Positions 1-12,335 are shown, counted from the first letter of the stretch. The stretch: 30,000 bases of DNA from Neocallimastix lanati (nom. inval.) (GCA_016946835.1 JACVTC010000033.1:1105001-1135000); one strand, 5' to 3'. Translations and numbers: made by a program. Notes: generated by a model not told the origin, from the sequence alone.

Positions 1-986
1 AAATTATTAAAGTATTCTATTTATTTTTATTACTATTTTTTTTTTTGATTATAATTTATTATATGTTGACTATGTATTAACTATATAATAAATTTAATTT
101 ATTTTATAATTTTTTTAATTATTTTTTTTAAAAAAAAAATTATATATATTTTTTATTAATATTATTAATATCAAATTAAAAAAAATTTAAATTTTAATAT
201 AATTCTATTCTTATTTAATATCTTTTTTATATCTATATTAGATAGATATGATAAATTTATTAACATTATAAATTTGTTATTAACTATGTTATCTTTAGTT
301 TAAATTTTAAAATAAAATATGAAATATGAATAAAATAATAATTAATTAAATAAAATTTTTGACATAATATTATCTATTCAATTAAGGTTTTCTATTCTTT
401 TTATTAAGCATTAAGCTTTTATTAAACTTAATATTAGTATATTAGTTTATTCAATTTTTTTTTTCTTAGTTTTCTTTTTCATATGCAAGATACTCTACAA
501 TACCTGAAATAAGTATAGAGAAAATTAATTGATATATTAAGTGAATTATAAAAAAGTAATTCTTTTGATCAAAAACTTGGGTTTTCAATCTGTTGTTGAA
601 GCAACTAAGGAATATCAAAATCTCCAATATAAACCAGGTACTGACTGTCTCTTAGTGACTTAAACAGAATTATTATGCTAAATGGTATTTTTAATAATTC
701 AGAAAATTCAAAGGAAATTCAATTAAAAAAAAAAAAAAAGAAAAACCTCAAACATTTCTTTCTTTTATTTTTTCTTTCTGGTAATACATTATATATATAT
801 ATTAATAAAAGAAAGACAAGAAAAACTGATCAATTTAATTTAGAAGAAATAAAATAAAGGATTTATTAAATTTATTTATTAATTAAATATTCTGAAAATT
901 AAACATTTTTATTAAATAAAACTAATTACATAATTTTTTTTTTTTTAAAAAAAAAGAAAACATACTAACTTATTATTTTATTTTTA

Positions 987-1017
<31 letters not shown>

Positions 1018-1422
1018 TTATGTTATTATTATTATTTTTTAAATTTATACATTAATTATTATTTAGCTAATATTATTTTAATTCAATAATTTAATATATT
1101 TATATATATATTTTTTATATTTTTAAATTCATTATTTGCTTTAATATAAAAATTGAATTGAATATATAATTTTTTCTACTTTTTTTTTTTTTTTTTTTTT
1201 ATTTTTTTATTTTTTTATTTTTTTATTTTTTTTATTTTATTTTTATTTTTATATCCTCGTAATAATAATAATAATAATAATAAAAAGTAAGAATAAATGT
1301 TAATATAAAAATTGATATCAAAATATTTAAAGAAGAAAATTTTATTATGCTCTTGTTTGTATATGAATAAATTATTATTATTATTATTATTATTATATAA
1401 TTTTATGTAACTCATATAAAAC
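1..1422. other. AT-rich intergenic DNA, no clear gene
   Basis: Low-complexity A/T sequence downstream of the minus-strand RPN9 gene. It holds T-rich blocks (about 961-1015 and 1181-1245) and TAA/TTA trinucleotide runs (about 1260-1282 and 1373-1395). The open frames at 675-857 (plus) and 1215-1433 (minus) encode Lys-, Phe-, Asn- and Leu-biased low-complexity peptides that follow the base composition, so I do not call them genes. The only stretch with normal codon texture is 541-663, listed separately. Confidence 0.7.
541..663 (+). pseudogene. Possible short coding remnant, family unknown
   Basis: A 40-codon open stretch ending in TAA, with mixed codon composition and visibly more G+C than its surroundings; the core reads NLGFQSVVEATKEYQNLQ, then YKPGTDCLL. 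No in-frame ATG precedes it, because the codon just before position 541 is a TAA. It could be a fragment of a decayed transposon or of an exon whose other parts are gone. I do not recognise the family, and chance is possible. Confidence 0.2.
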
Positions 1423-3432
1423 CTATTGAACAATAATCTTATTTACATCATCATCATTTTCTAATGAAATAGTTTGAGCATTAACTTTTTCAATCCAATC
1501 ATCTAATCTTAACTTTAATGAATTTATTTGTTCAAGATCAAGAACTCTTGGTTGAACCCAGGTAACCTATTTTTATTAACAATATATAAATATATATGAA
1601 AGTATATAAAAATATTGAAAGAAAATATTTAGGTAAAATTTATTGTAAATTAATAATATATATTTATTGTTATTATTATTATTTTTATTTATTTAATTTT
1701 TTTTTATTTTTAAAAAATAAATAAAAATTTTCTATATATATATATATACATAATAATTTAATATTTATATATTATAATTACCATAACAATCTTATCGACT
1801 TGATCAATTTTTCCCTTTAAAATACCAAGACTGAAGGCTTTCATTATAAGGTGTTCAACTTCATCTTCAGCAACTTTAGTTTCTGAGGCAATGTCACTGA
1901 ATGAAATTCTACCTCTTTCTTCTTTAGTACGTTGGAAGACATGCTCTATTAAAGACATCAAACATAACTTTCTTCTTAAGAAATCTAAGTTATTAACTAA
2001 TAAACTCTTATTTATTTAATATATATAGCAAAATAGCAAAATATGGAATGAAAAAGGGTAAAAAAAAAAAAAAATATTAATATTAATATTAATATTAATT
2101 TATATATATATATTTACATATATATATATATATTGTAGTTATTTACTTCTTTTAAGAATTCACCACTGTTTGAAATAGAATTAAAGGCATCAATGTTACC
2201 AGAATTGTAAGCATATAATAAATTCTTTAACCATTCATATGAAGTTCCAACTAAACTTTCAAGAATTGGGTGCATAATCTATTTAATAATTATATACATA
2301 AGAATAATATTTTATAATTTATTTATTTTATTTATATATCAATTGAATTAATATATATATATTTTATAAATATTAATATTTATTTATATGTATTTTAGTA
2401 AATTATATATTAATTTAAGTAATAATTATATTACTTACTAATTCACCAAAGTTATATAAGCCTTCACCAAGTAAAGCACTTATTGCTAATTCGTAAGCTC
2501 TTTCAACCTTTTCTTCATTAGATAAATCTTCGATATTGATTGAAGATAAGTATAAAAGAGCATTTCTGTAATATTGTGGGTAATCAGCTTTAACCTTTTT
2601 ATTATTTGTTAATTTATATTATTATTTATTACTATGTTGGACAATTTATATAATATTTTACTGATATTGTAATTTTACAGTGAAATTTTAAAATTTTCGA
2701 CAAAATCATTTTTATAATTAAATTTTACAAACATTAATCTTATTTACCTTGTAATAGTTTGCTGAAACTTTGTAAAAACTAGCATTAATAACTGGTTCAA
2801 TTTCTGGAAGGTCATCAAGAATTTTTTCACATTCATCCATAGCGGCCTTACAACCTTCACTATCATTGATAATTAATTTATAGTGAGCGGCTTCCATAAC
2901 CGATAAACAATAAGCATCCTTAGATTCCTTTTTTTCTTTTAAAAATTCTGTATTGGAGACTAAAAAATCTAAAGACTCTTTTGGATCTGTTATTTTATTT
3001 TTAAATATTTAGTTTTTTTATAATAATTTATAATAAGATTTTAATAGTGTTAAAAGATAAGATTATGAATAGTTTTTATTTTAAATGCTTATTTTATTAT
3101 AATATATTCTTTAAAAAAATTTTTTTTCCATACCCTTGCTTTGTTGACTAGCACGAGCTAAATATTGAACTAACATAATTTGATTCATTTTATCTTGCCA
3201 ATCAACTATAAAATTATTATATAATGGAATAAGATATGAAGCAGCAGCTGGCATATCTAATAATTTGTGCAACTCTAAAGTTAATTGATGCCATAATCTT
3301 TATATAATAAGAAATTATTTAATTATAAATAGAATAAAAAATAATTTAAATATATATAAATTTATATAATAAAATTTATATAATAAAAATATCGATTTTA
3401 TCTCTAATTTCTATGAATATTATTTCGTATGC

Positions 3433-3465
<33 letters not shown>

Positions 3466-3705
3466 ACTTTATAAATAATAATTTATGCTATATTTATTAA
3501 ATTATATTGTTAACAATTATATATTGTTAACAATAGTATATAGTTTTATTCATTTAATTATTCATTAAAGTTAATAAAATTACTTTTTATCATATAATTG
3601 TTCAAAATTACTAAAAGTTGATCTGAGTTCATTTGGAGCATTAGTACTAATTTGATGGAGAAATCCAACGACATCACGATTAATTTCCATTTTAGTTCCA
3701 CTCAT
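1423..3705 (-). CDS. RPN9: 26S proteasome regulatory subunit Rpn9 (PSMD13)
   Basis: Non-catalytic PCI-domain subunit of the 19S proteasome lid, needed for assembly of the regulatory particle. Seven exons on the minus strand: 3584-3705, 3134-3297, 2748-2986, 2439-2594, 2147-2278, 1782-2006 and 1423-1566. They total 1182 nt, or 393 residues, the length I recall for yeast Rpn9. All six introns (140-286 nt) are GT..AG and the frame is kept. The N-terminal helical repeats include LWHQLTLELHKLLDMP and the motif YPQYYRNALLYL. The C-terminal PCI/winged helix (about residues 175-350) contains FLRRKLCLMSLIEHVF, ISFSDIA and DEVEHLIMKAFSLGILKG, then IDQVDKIVMVTWVQPRVLDL, the classic Rpn9 tail. The first ATG after an in-frame junction was taken as the start (MSGTKMEINRDVVGFLHQ). 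It is divergent from RPL10 copy 1. Identity is secure; the exact ends rest on hand splicing. Confidence 0.93.
3433..3459 (+). repeat. Poly(T) tract in RPN9 intron 1
   Basis: An uninterrupted run of about 27 T on the plus strand inside RPN9 intron 1 (3298-3583). In the sense of that gene it is a poly(A) run, unlike the introns of the plus-strand genes, where the long runs are T in the sense strand. Confidence 0.9.
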
Positions 3706-5130
3706 GTTGGAAAGACTGTAAATACATATTTATTATTTTTAAATATTATTAATAAAGGAATACAATTATTGTATAATTGTTATTATAAAATTTAGATAAA
3801 AAAAAAAAAGGAATAATAATAAATAAAATAATAAAAATTTAACTGATTATTTTAATTTATTTGTAATAAGTAAAATGTTGATATATATATATTAAAATAA
3901 TATTGTATTCTTATTTTCTTTACTTCCAATTTATTATATTTAGATCAAGTAATATTAAACTTTAATAATTTTTATAATACTTTCTTTAAATAAATTTCTA
4001 TTTCAATTTCTAATAATATTTCACATAAAATTTTATATATAATTTATATTTTTATCATTTATATTTATAATTGATAATATATCTGAGTTTTCAAAATATT
4101 ATTTTAAAATAAGTTTTAAATTATCAATTTCCATTAAATTATTCTTTTATTTATATAGCTGTATTGTATATTTATATTTACTTTTTATTTTATGTTTTGA
4201 ATTTATATATATGAAGGTGTTTATGTAAATATTTAAAATTGGCTTTTTTTTTATAAAATAAAAAAAATGGTTTATATTTTTAAGAAAATGCTTAATAATA
4301 TAAATTAAAATAAATGCAATAATTTTTTTTTAAATTTCTGAAAGACTATTTTTAAAATTATAAAATAAAATTAATTAAAAAATTGAAATTTTGATATATG
4401 TATGGATAATACAATTTAATTACTAAAATTTAAAATAATTATTATATTTATTAATAATAAAAATATAATATTTTATTATTCAAAAACAATATTAATATTA
4501 TACAGTATTAATAAATAACAAATATTAAATATAGAATAAAAAGAATATAATAAATAAATAAATAAATAAATAAATAAGGAAATAAATTAATATAAATAAA
4601 TAAATAATTAAAAAAAATAAATGTCATTTAATGTAGAATGAATGAATGAATAAATAAATAATAAATTATTAATAATAATTATTTTTAAATTATCTCTATA
4701 AAAAACTTTTTTAAATTTTACATATATACATTTATAAAATATTCTTTATATAAAAGGGTCATATGATCTTTTTACATCACCTGTATAACATAAATAAATG
4801 TAATAATTTTTATTTTACAATTCAGTAAAATCTTATATAGCTACTATTTAACCAATCAAATACATTTATTTCTATCCAATTATGATAAATTTATAATCAA
4901 AAAAACTCCATAATTTTTACTACAAGAAAACTTTAAATATATATTTCTCTCTCTTTCTAAATTTTTAATAATCCTTATTATTAGGTTAGTGTTGTCAAAT
5001 GAATGATTTATTAATGAATTATATATTAATCTTTTAATATTTATTTATATTTAATAAAATTACTAATTATATAATGTATTTTAAAATTGAATTTATATTA
5101 TATGATATAAAAAGGGAATAATATTAAAAA
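3706..5130. other. Divergent intergenic region between RPN9 and RPL10 copy 1
   Basis: About 1.4 kb of A/T-rich DNA between the starts of two divergently transcribed genes, so it must hold both promoters. It contains an (AATA)n microsatellite at about 4549-4577. The part nearest RPL10 has more mixed sequence (about 4750-4790 and 4940-5010, with a CT-rich stretch near 4945-4957). I see no clear TATA box or shared element that could be told apart from the background. Confidence 0.6.
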
Positions 5131-5976
5131 ATGGGTCGTCGTCCAGTAAGCATCCATTAAGATTTATAATGTAATTGAGATTAAAGTATAATAATAATTA
5201 ACAAAAATAAATTATATAAAAATTATAGGCTAGATGCTACAGATACTGTAAGAACAAGCCATACCCAAAATCCCGTTTCTGTCGTGGTGTCCCAGATCCA
5301 AAGATCAGAATCTTCGATTTAGGTAAGAAGAAGGCTACCGTTGATGAATTCCCATGTACCGTTCACTTACTTTCTGATGAATACCAACAAATTTCATCTG
5401 AAGCTCTTGAAGCTGCTCGTATTTGTGCTAACAAGTACATCACCAAGGTTGCTGGTAAGGATTCATTCCACATGAGAATTAGAGTTCACCCATTCCACGT
5501 TCTCCGTATCAACAAGATGCTTTCATGTGCCGGAGCTGATAGACTCCAAACTGGTATGCGTGGTGCCTTCGGTAAGCCAAATGGTACAGTTGCTCGTGTT
5601 AATATTGGTCAAGTTCTTATGTCCATCCGTTGTAAGGAAGCCAACAAGGAAGCAGTTATTGAATCCCTTCGTCGTGCTAAGTACAAGTTCCCAGGTCGTC
5701 AAAAGATCATTGTTTCAAACAAGTGGGGTTTCACTAAGTTAACTAAGGAAGAATACCTCCAAATGATGGAAGAAAAGAAGATCCACACTGATGGGTAAGT
5801 TTAATATTTAAAAAATTATTAAAATGAATATCCAATAATAATAAAATTGATATATATTATATACTAATGAATTTATAATAAATATAATAAATAAAAATAG
5901 TTCCTACATTAAATATGATAATGGTAAGGGTAAGTTATCTGAATACTTCAAGCGTCAAGAACGTCTTCGTGCTTAA
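5131..5976 (+). CDS. RPL10: 60S ribosomal protein L10 (uL16), copy 1
   Basis: Component of the large ribosomal subunit near the P-site and the peptidyl-transferase centre, added late in 60S maturation. Exons 5131-5145, 5229-5794 and 5901-5976 give 657 nt, or 218 residues. Intron 1 is 83 nt and intron 2 is 106 nt; both are GTAAG..AG. The protein begins [18 protein letters not shown] and carries the family hallmarks [58 protein letters not shown] and [20 protein letters not shown]. The first exon holds only five codons. Codon choice (CGT, GGT, AAG, TTC, AAC) is markedly less A/T-biased than in the other genes here, as expected for very high expression. A second gene at 13871-15327 encodes the identical protein. 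Confidence 0.97.
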
Positions 5977-6333
5977 ATGAATTGTAAATTTTAAAACGAC
6001 GATAACAATAAAATAAATTAAAAAGTAATATTTGCTTAAAAATAATGTAGTGTATCAAAACATATATTTTTGTGTATTTTATAACGTTTATTAAATATGA
6101 ATAACAAGAGGAAACTAAAAAATGAGTATGAGGAATAAATTTTATATAATGATTTTATATAATTTTATTTACGAAAAATGTATTGTTTTGTTGGTATTTA
6201 AATCAGGATTAATTGATGTGGTGAAAATGTGTTAGAATTTAATAACAGAATTTTAAATTGTGAATTAAAAGATTTGAAGATAATTAGACAATAGTGTAAA
6301 GAAAGTTATGGGAAAAGTGTTAAAATATAAAAT
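5977..6333. other. 3' flank of RPL10 copy 1
   Basis: Non-coding. It contains an AATAAA-type A-rich stretch about 30 nt after the stop codon (near 6007-6016) that may act in 3' end formation. Nothing else is recognisable before the decayed coding remnant begins. Confidence 0.5.
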
Positions 6334-7370
6334 ATGATTGAAGAAGACAGTCATGAATGGTAACCTAGTTTTTATGAAAAAAATGTTAAATCCTCGATTA
6401 GAACGTTGGTATTTTAAATGCTATATTTTTCGTGTTGAAACTATATTGAAATTCTTTTTGAATTATTTTTTATACTTACTGAATATTGTCCAATATCAAA
6501 TAGTAATGTAAACGTTATTATCACAGATATGAATAATATAGAATCAAGTATAGATTCTGATAGTAGGAACAAAGTTAATAATATTAATAACAATAGAAAT
6601 AATATTGTTAATTATAGTAGAATTAGTGATAGTGAAAATAGGAATATTAATATTAGAGTGAAAATAGTAGTATTGTTATTAATAATGTAGTGAATAGTTC
6701 ATTTGGTGAAAATTGTGTTAAATTAAATAATTATCTGAATTATGAGTGTATAATTATATATGTGGTATAATATCGATATATAACTTTCTTCTTGGTGGAA
6801 GAAATGCAGACATTATTGATTTAAATTATAAAAAGGAATAGGATTTTTTATTTAAGAGCTAAATCATTTCTTATGATTATTGTAAAGTGCTATTCTTGGT
6901 AGGATCTGCAGCTCTCTTTTACAAAAATTATGCCTAAAACTAGTACTCGACAAGGGTTGCCATTCCCGAAAGTGTAAGCGCAAACTAATCAGGAGCGTCA
7001 ACGCTAAAAATACAACAAGACAGTCTTAGCAGATTTTACTTATTGAAGAAGATAAGGAAATTAAATATCAAAGCAATAAACTAAGTAAAAGATATAAAAT
7101 TTCAAAAGACTCATAAACTAAGAAAATTATAAAAATAAATAACTTTAAAACTGAATAAGAATTTAAAATTATTCAACAGGATTACATTGAAAAATTAATT
7201 AAAATTTTTAAAATGAATTAAGATAAAACCAGTTAACAATCTATACGAAAGAATTGCGTAAGAAAAACGAGAAAATTCAACACCAATAAAGATAAAATAG
7301 ATTACAAATCCATCATAAATTGATTTAAAATCAGCAATAATGTTATTATGTAGACGAAATATTAAGTGTT
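6334..7370 (+). pseudogene. Decayed coding remnant, possibly a retroelement Gag-like gene
   Basis: Coding-like pieces in changing frames, broken by stops and frameshifts. At 6334 a frame starts MIEEDSHEW, then hits TAA (6361-6363) and continues PSFYEKNVKSS. At 6529-6690 there is an Asn/Ser-rich piece (MNNIESSIDSDSRN...), which resumes in another frame as SENSSIVINNVVNSSFGENC. From 6764 to 7081 one frame reads YNFLLGGRNADIIDLNYKKE-DFLFKS, then DYCKVLFLVGSAALFYKNYA and YSTRVAIPESVSAN. That block resembles the F-x-G-R..D-I..KVLF..GSA..W/Y pattern of LTR-retrotransposon Gag; the family call is inference and weak. Local G+C is higher than the surroundings. In-frame stops at 6839, 6860, 6935, 6941 and 6986 are all TAG or TAA, none TGA. 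I saw no reverse transcriptase, protease or clear LTRs nearby. Confidence 0.45.
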
Positions 7371-7641
7371 AGCTACAATATAATTATTTTATATATTAAA
7401 TATTATATATTATAATATTTATATTCCACATTAAGTCATATTATAAATAAGTTCATTATTAAATTTATTATATTAATAATTATTTTGTTGTAATGCAATA
7501 TTCTCTTTCATGTAATATTCTTATTAATAAATATCAAATAAACTAATATATAATATACATTGAATTATTAAATCATTCTATTTTATATTTATTATATATT
7601 TATTATATATATTAGTTTATTTTATTTATTATTTTTGTTAT

Positions 7642-7673
<32 letters not shown>

Positions 7674-8222
7674 CGATGATATGGTTTTCTATAATGAATA
7701 ATTGCTATTTATTTTGTGTCTTATTTATTATATATTATTATTATTAAATATTTATTATTTGGTGTATAGAAAATAATTATTATTATTATAAATTAAATAT
7801 TTATTATTATATATTGTATTTTTTATTAATTTTTATATATTTATTATTTATTAATCACTTTTTATTACTTTTTTTTTAACTATTCCTCTTATTATTATTA
7901 ATTATTTATTATTAACACATATATAATACATATATTATTATTTATTTATATTAATTTATATTTATTTTTATATATAATTATGTATTATTTATTATATATG
8001 TATTATTTTAGCTTTTCTGTCACTATAAAATGTCTTTCAAGTATAAAAATAGAATAAAAATAACAAAAAAAATAAAAATAAAAATAAAAAGATTGAGGTA
8101 GAAAAGAAAAAACAAGTCCAAAAAAGTCAAATATCTTTGAGCATAAATAATAAATATTTATTAAATTCATATTAATTAAAAATAGTCTGAAATATAAAAT
8201 TAAAATAATAAATAAGATATAC
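7371..8222. other. AT-rich spacer with poly(T) tract
   Basis: Low-complexity A/T DNA between two pseudogenes, with a T run of about 30 at 7644-7673 and many TTA/TAT repeats. The minus-strand open frame over 8003-8356 is Phe/Leu/Ile-rich and lies antisense to the start of the ankyrin pseudogene, so I treat it as a shadow. Confidence 0.65.
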
Positions 8223-10487
8223 ATGGAGCAATTAAATACCAACTCATATGTACCTGACAGAAATGAGAAAAAGAATCTTGAAATAATGCAGAACTTAAAT
8301 GAAAAAAGTTTAAAAAAAGATTTAAACAACAACCTATACGATAATGTTTCTATCAAGGCTTTTATTGATGCTATAGATAGATATCAATAAATTAAAACAA
8401 TGGAGTAGTAAAAATATTCAATACAATAATAAAAAGGATAGAAAAGATATAATTTTTTCACTCTATTATAATAAATTACTTACAGAAGAACGTCTTCAAT
8501 ATATCATGGAATACTGTTCTAAATATTTGAAAATATCCTCACAATTAATAAAACAATTAATGAAAAAAGAAAATGTTAGTTTACTTGATATTATATTTAA
8601 TAATTTTAAATTCTATGACAAAGACTTTATTTTACAATTACTACTTTATTATAAAAATAAAACAGCAATGTCCACTTCATATCTCCCTCATCAAATTTCA
8701 GAAGAAAATTTTAAAATTTCAACAAGTGACGAAAATTCAAGTAATAATTGTATATATTTGTATAATGAATGTAGAAAAAAGAACGTAAATATATATATAA
8801 TAAAATATAAAATACTTAGTTCAACATTTAGCAAATGTAAATAAGGAATGGGATGATACTCCATTTGGAAGTACAACACCATTATGTAATGCTTGCTCAA
8901 GTGGAAATGAAATATTAGTAAAATATTTAGTTGAACATGGTGCAGATATAAATAAAAAGAGTAATGGTTTATTTGATGAATATCAAAATCCATTACTTTG
9001 TGCCTGTTTAAGTGGAAATTTAGAAATAGTAAAATACTTAGTTGAACATGGTGTAGATATACATAAAGAGAGTACTGTTTTAATTAATGAATGTAGAACC
9101 GCATTACTTTGTGCCTGTTTAAGTGAAAATGTAGAAATAGTAAAATATTTATTTGAACATGGTGCAGATATAAATAAAAAAAGTTTTTTCAGTTTTGATG
9201 AATGCAAAACCCCATTATTTTGTGTTTGTTCAAGTGGAGATGTAGAAATAGTAAAATATTTAGTTTAACAAGGAGCAGATATAAATAAGGAAAATCATTG
9301 TGGTGAAAACTCATTACTTTTTGCATGTGAAAGTGGAAATAAAGCCTTAATAAAATATTTAGTGGAACAAAGAAGAACATCTATGTATAAAGAAAATAAT
9401 AAGAGTGAAAACTCATTATTTTATGCATGTTTCAGTGGAAATGAAGCATTAGTAAAATATTTAGTTGAACTTGGAGTTAATATAAATAAAGAAAATAAAA
9501 ATGGTAAGACCCCATTATTTAAGGCATGTTTAAGTGAAAATAAAACAGTAGTAAAATATTTAGTAAAACTAGGAGCAGATATAAATAAAGAAGATAAAAA
9601 TGGTGAAACCCCATTATTAAATACATGTAGTAGTGAAAATGAAGCATTAGTAAAATAAAATGGTTAATTGAACTTGGAGAAAATATTAATAAAGAAAATA
9701 AAAATGGTACGACCCTATTAAATATGGCAAGTAAAAAAAGATACGAAAATATAGTAAAATACTTAGTAAAACATGGAGTAAAAATAAATAAAAAAGATAA
9801 ATATTTTTGGACCCTATTGTATGATGCATGTGAAAGTGGAAATATAGAATTTATAAAATGTTTTGTTGAATTTGGAGAGGGTATAAATAAAGAAGATAGA
9901 TATAGTAAAACTGTATTATTTTATGCTTGTCACAGTGGAAATGAAACATTGGTAAAATATTTAATGGAACAAGGAGCAGATATAAATAAAGAAAGTAATA
10001 ATGGCGAAACTCCATTATTTAATGCATGTCGTAGTGGGAATGAAGCATTAGTAAAATATTTAGTTGAACTTGGAGTTGTTATAGATAAGGAAATAAATAT
10101 GGTAAGACACCATTACTTTATACATGTTATTTTGGAAATGAAAAATTAATAAAATATTTAATTAAACTTGGAGCTGATATAAACAAAGAAGATAATAATG
10201 GTGAAATCCCATTATTTTATGAATGTTATTCTGGAAATGAAGCATTAGTAAAATATATAGTTGAACTTGGAGTTGTTATAAATAAAGAAAATAATTATGG
10301 TAGGACTCCATTATTTAATGAATGTTTAAATGGAAATAAAGCATTAGTAAAATATTTAGATGAACTTGGAGTTGTTAGAGATAAAGAAAATAATGATGGT
10401 AAAATACCATTATATTATACACATTTACATGGAAATGAAGCATTAATACAATTTTTAGATGAACTGGGAGCAGATATTAATAAGTGA
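8223..10487 (+). pseudogene. Ankyrin-repeat protein pseudogene (five lesions)
   Basis: Intronless ankyrin-repeat gene of the gut-fungal style. The N-terminal region starts MEQLNTNSYVPDRNEKKNLE and runs through KLLTEERLQYIMEYCSKYLK and LMKKENVSLLDIIFNNFKFY. About 16-17 ankyrin repeats of roughly 33 residues follow (pattern TPLFxACxSGNEALVKYLVExGADINKExxNGE), ending with TGA at 10485-10487. Breaks, by position: a 2-nt loss near 8380; a tandem 7-nt duplication at 8801-8814; a stop TAA at 9266-9268 where neighbouring repeats have GAA; a tandem 5-nt TAAAA duplication at 9651-9660; a 1-nt loss in an A run near 10091. Each lesion is visible because the repeat consensus resumes at once in another frame. 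Ankyrin repeats bind other proteins; no specific partner can be inferred. Assembly error could explain individual indels but hardly all five. Confidence 0.85.
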
Positions 10488-10750
10488 ATATTATATATTT
10501 ATATATATTAATTATATTTTTAAATATAAAAGATTTATTTCATAAAATATAGACATATATAATATATATATAATATACAAATGTTCTAAATTTTTTTTAA
10601 AAATTATTTTATGTAACAATGATTATAATATGAAATTAACCATACTATCTTAATTAAATATTTATAAAAGTCTTATTTCATCTTGTTTTAGCAAAACATT
10701 AATTATTTAAATAAAATAAATTTTAAGTATTATTAATTTTCAAATATAAA

Positions 10751-11640
10751 GGTTAGGTGTATAAAATAATACAACTGGAGATCGTACATTTCGTAATGTG
10801 GCTTATACATTTTTTAAAATAAAGCCAAGGTATTTTATACAATTATAAATAAATATATTAACAATTATTATTTTAAAAGAAATAATAATATATTCTATTA
10901 AAAAAGAATTATATAAAATTATTTGTACAATTGAATATTAATAAATTATATAAAATGAATATAATTTATTAAATTATAAAAACAAGCCACATAATTAATA
11001 CGCCGCATTGGGAAAACGCACCAGATTCAATACAATTCTTTCATAACAATTTAATAATTGGGGTTAGGGAAAGAAAATATTTAAATAAAGCCATACATTT
11101 TTAAGATTCTATACTATCATAAACAAATATATAAAAATAATTATTATTTTAAAGGAAATAATAATTTTTTTTTTTTTTCAATTAGATATTATTAAATATC
11201 TATTTTAAAAGAAGTAATAATTTTTTTTTTCAATTAGATATTATTAAATACCTATTTTAAAAGAAATAATAATATATTCTATTAAAAAAGAATTAGAAAA
11301 AATCATTTTTATAATTGAATATTAATAAATTATATATATAAAAAAAAGAAAATTTATTATTTATTTAATTATTATTTATTTGATTATTAAAAAAAGCCAC
11401 ATACAAACACGCCACATTGAGAAATGCACGATTGCCAAACGTACAAAGATTCATTTTTCGAGTTGCATTTCGACAAGTGGAGTATTAATATAAATAAATG
11501 TAAAAATAAATAAATATTAATTCAAAATAATTTTTTTTAAAATTGTTTTTATTCGATATTAATAATATTTAATTTTATTTATTTATTTATTTATTTATTT
11601 AATAATTTTCAATTTGGCGAAATGCCCCACACCCCATTTT
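10751..11640. repeat. Cluster of diverged direct and inverted repeats with GCCACAT cores
   Basis: Short GC-richer islands recur in an A/T background. AAGCCACATA followed by an ACGCC(G/A)CATTG(G/A)GAAA block occurs at 10984-11020 and again at 11394-11425. The same core appears inverted at about 10780-10802 (CATTTCGTAATGTGGCTT). The A/T sequence between them is also duplicated: the block from about 10862 (ATTATTATTTTAAAAGAAATAATAAT) resembles copies at about 11142 and 11250, and a unit of about 57 bp ending TATTTTAAAAGAA is tandemly repeated at 11158-11268. Around 11409-11477 the arms CCACATTGAGAAATGCA and TGCATTTCGACAAGTGG form an imperfect inverted repeat (13 of 17 positions). It could be a decayed MITE or other non-autonomous element. 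I see no coding capacity. Confidence 0.6.
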
Positions 11641-12335
11641 TTCTCTCACATGTTTGTATTATTAAATATAAGTAATAAATAACTTTGCTTTAAAAAATAT
11701 GTGTTATATAATAATGACAATAAGATGAAACTATTCATTTTCTCTTATTTAAGTATTTAAAAATTTTTGTAGTTTAGTAGACGATTTTAATTATATAACT
11801 TAAAAATAATTTTTAAGCATTACTTAATGCTTCAGTAATTTATTTATATTAATAAAAGTATATAATATTATAATATAAATGATTAATATTTAATTTTTAT
11901 TGAAAATTAGATATTCGGATAATCAATAAAAAAGTGTGGTTTAGTAAAATTTCATTTTTTTAAAAGATAAATACAAAAAAAAAAAAAATAATAATAATAA
12001 AAAAAAAAAATATATATATATAAATATATAAATATTAATATTTATTATTAAATATTAATTTTTATTTTTTAATTTGGTACTCTTTAAATATTTAATTTAA
12101 AATTATTTTTAACATTTTATTATTATTTGTATTAACAGCATTATTAATTTTTTATTTATTTCCAAAATATTATAAAAAAAAAAATTAATTTTTTACTTTT
12201 AAAAATAATGTTTCTAAATTAAGGTACATTTAGGATGTTTATTACTAATTTAAAAATATTAAAATATTAAAAATTGCGGTAAAAATTATTTCATAATTTA
12301 ATTCTTCTTTTGTGGATTCAAAACCTTTTTTTTTT

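Noticed and set aside
4776-4784. ATCACCTGT near the RPL10 copy 1 promoter, matching half of the palindrome at 16118
   Set aside because: A nine-base match at unrelated distances and orientations is too weak to call a shared element.
5527-5742. Second-frame 71-codon open frame inside RPL10 copy 1 (and its twin at 14984-15199)
   Set aside because: Shadow frame of a highly constrained gene; it is present in both copies only because the coding sequences are nearly identical.
6764-7214. A foreign gene using TAA/TAG as glutamine codons
   Set aside because: Other parts of the same remnant also need frameshifts, which a code change does not explain; C-to-T decay of a retroelement is simpler. Kept only as an alternative.
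8691-9380. Three minus-strand open frames opposite the ankyrin repeats
   Set aside because: Antisense shadows whose repeated HxHL-type pattern simply mirrors the sense-strand ankyrin repeat.
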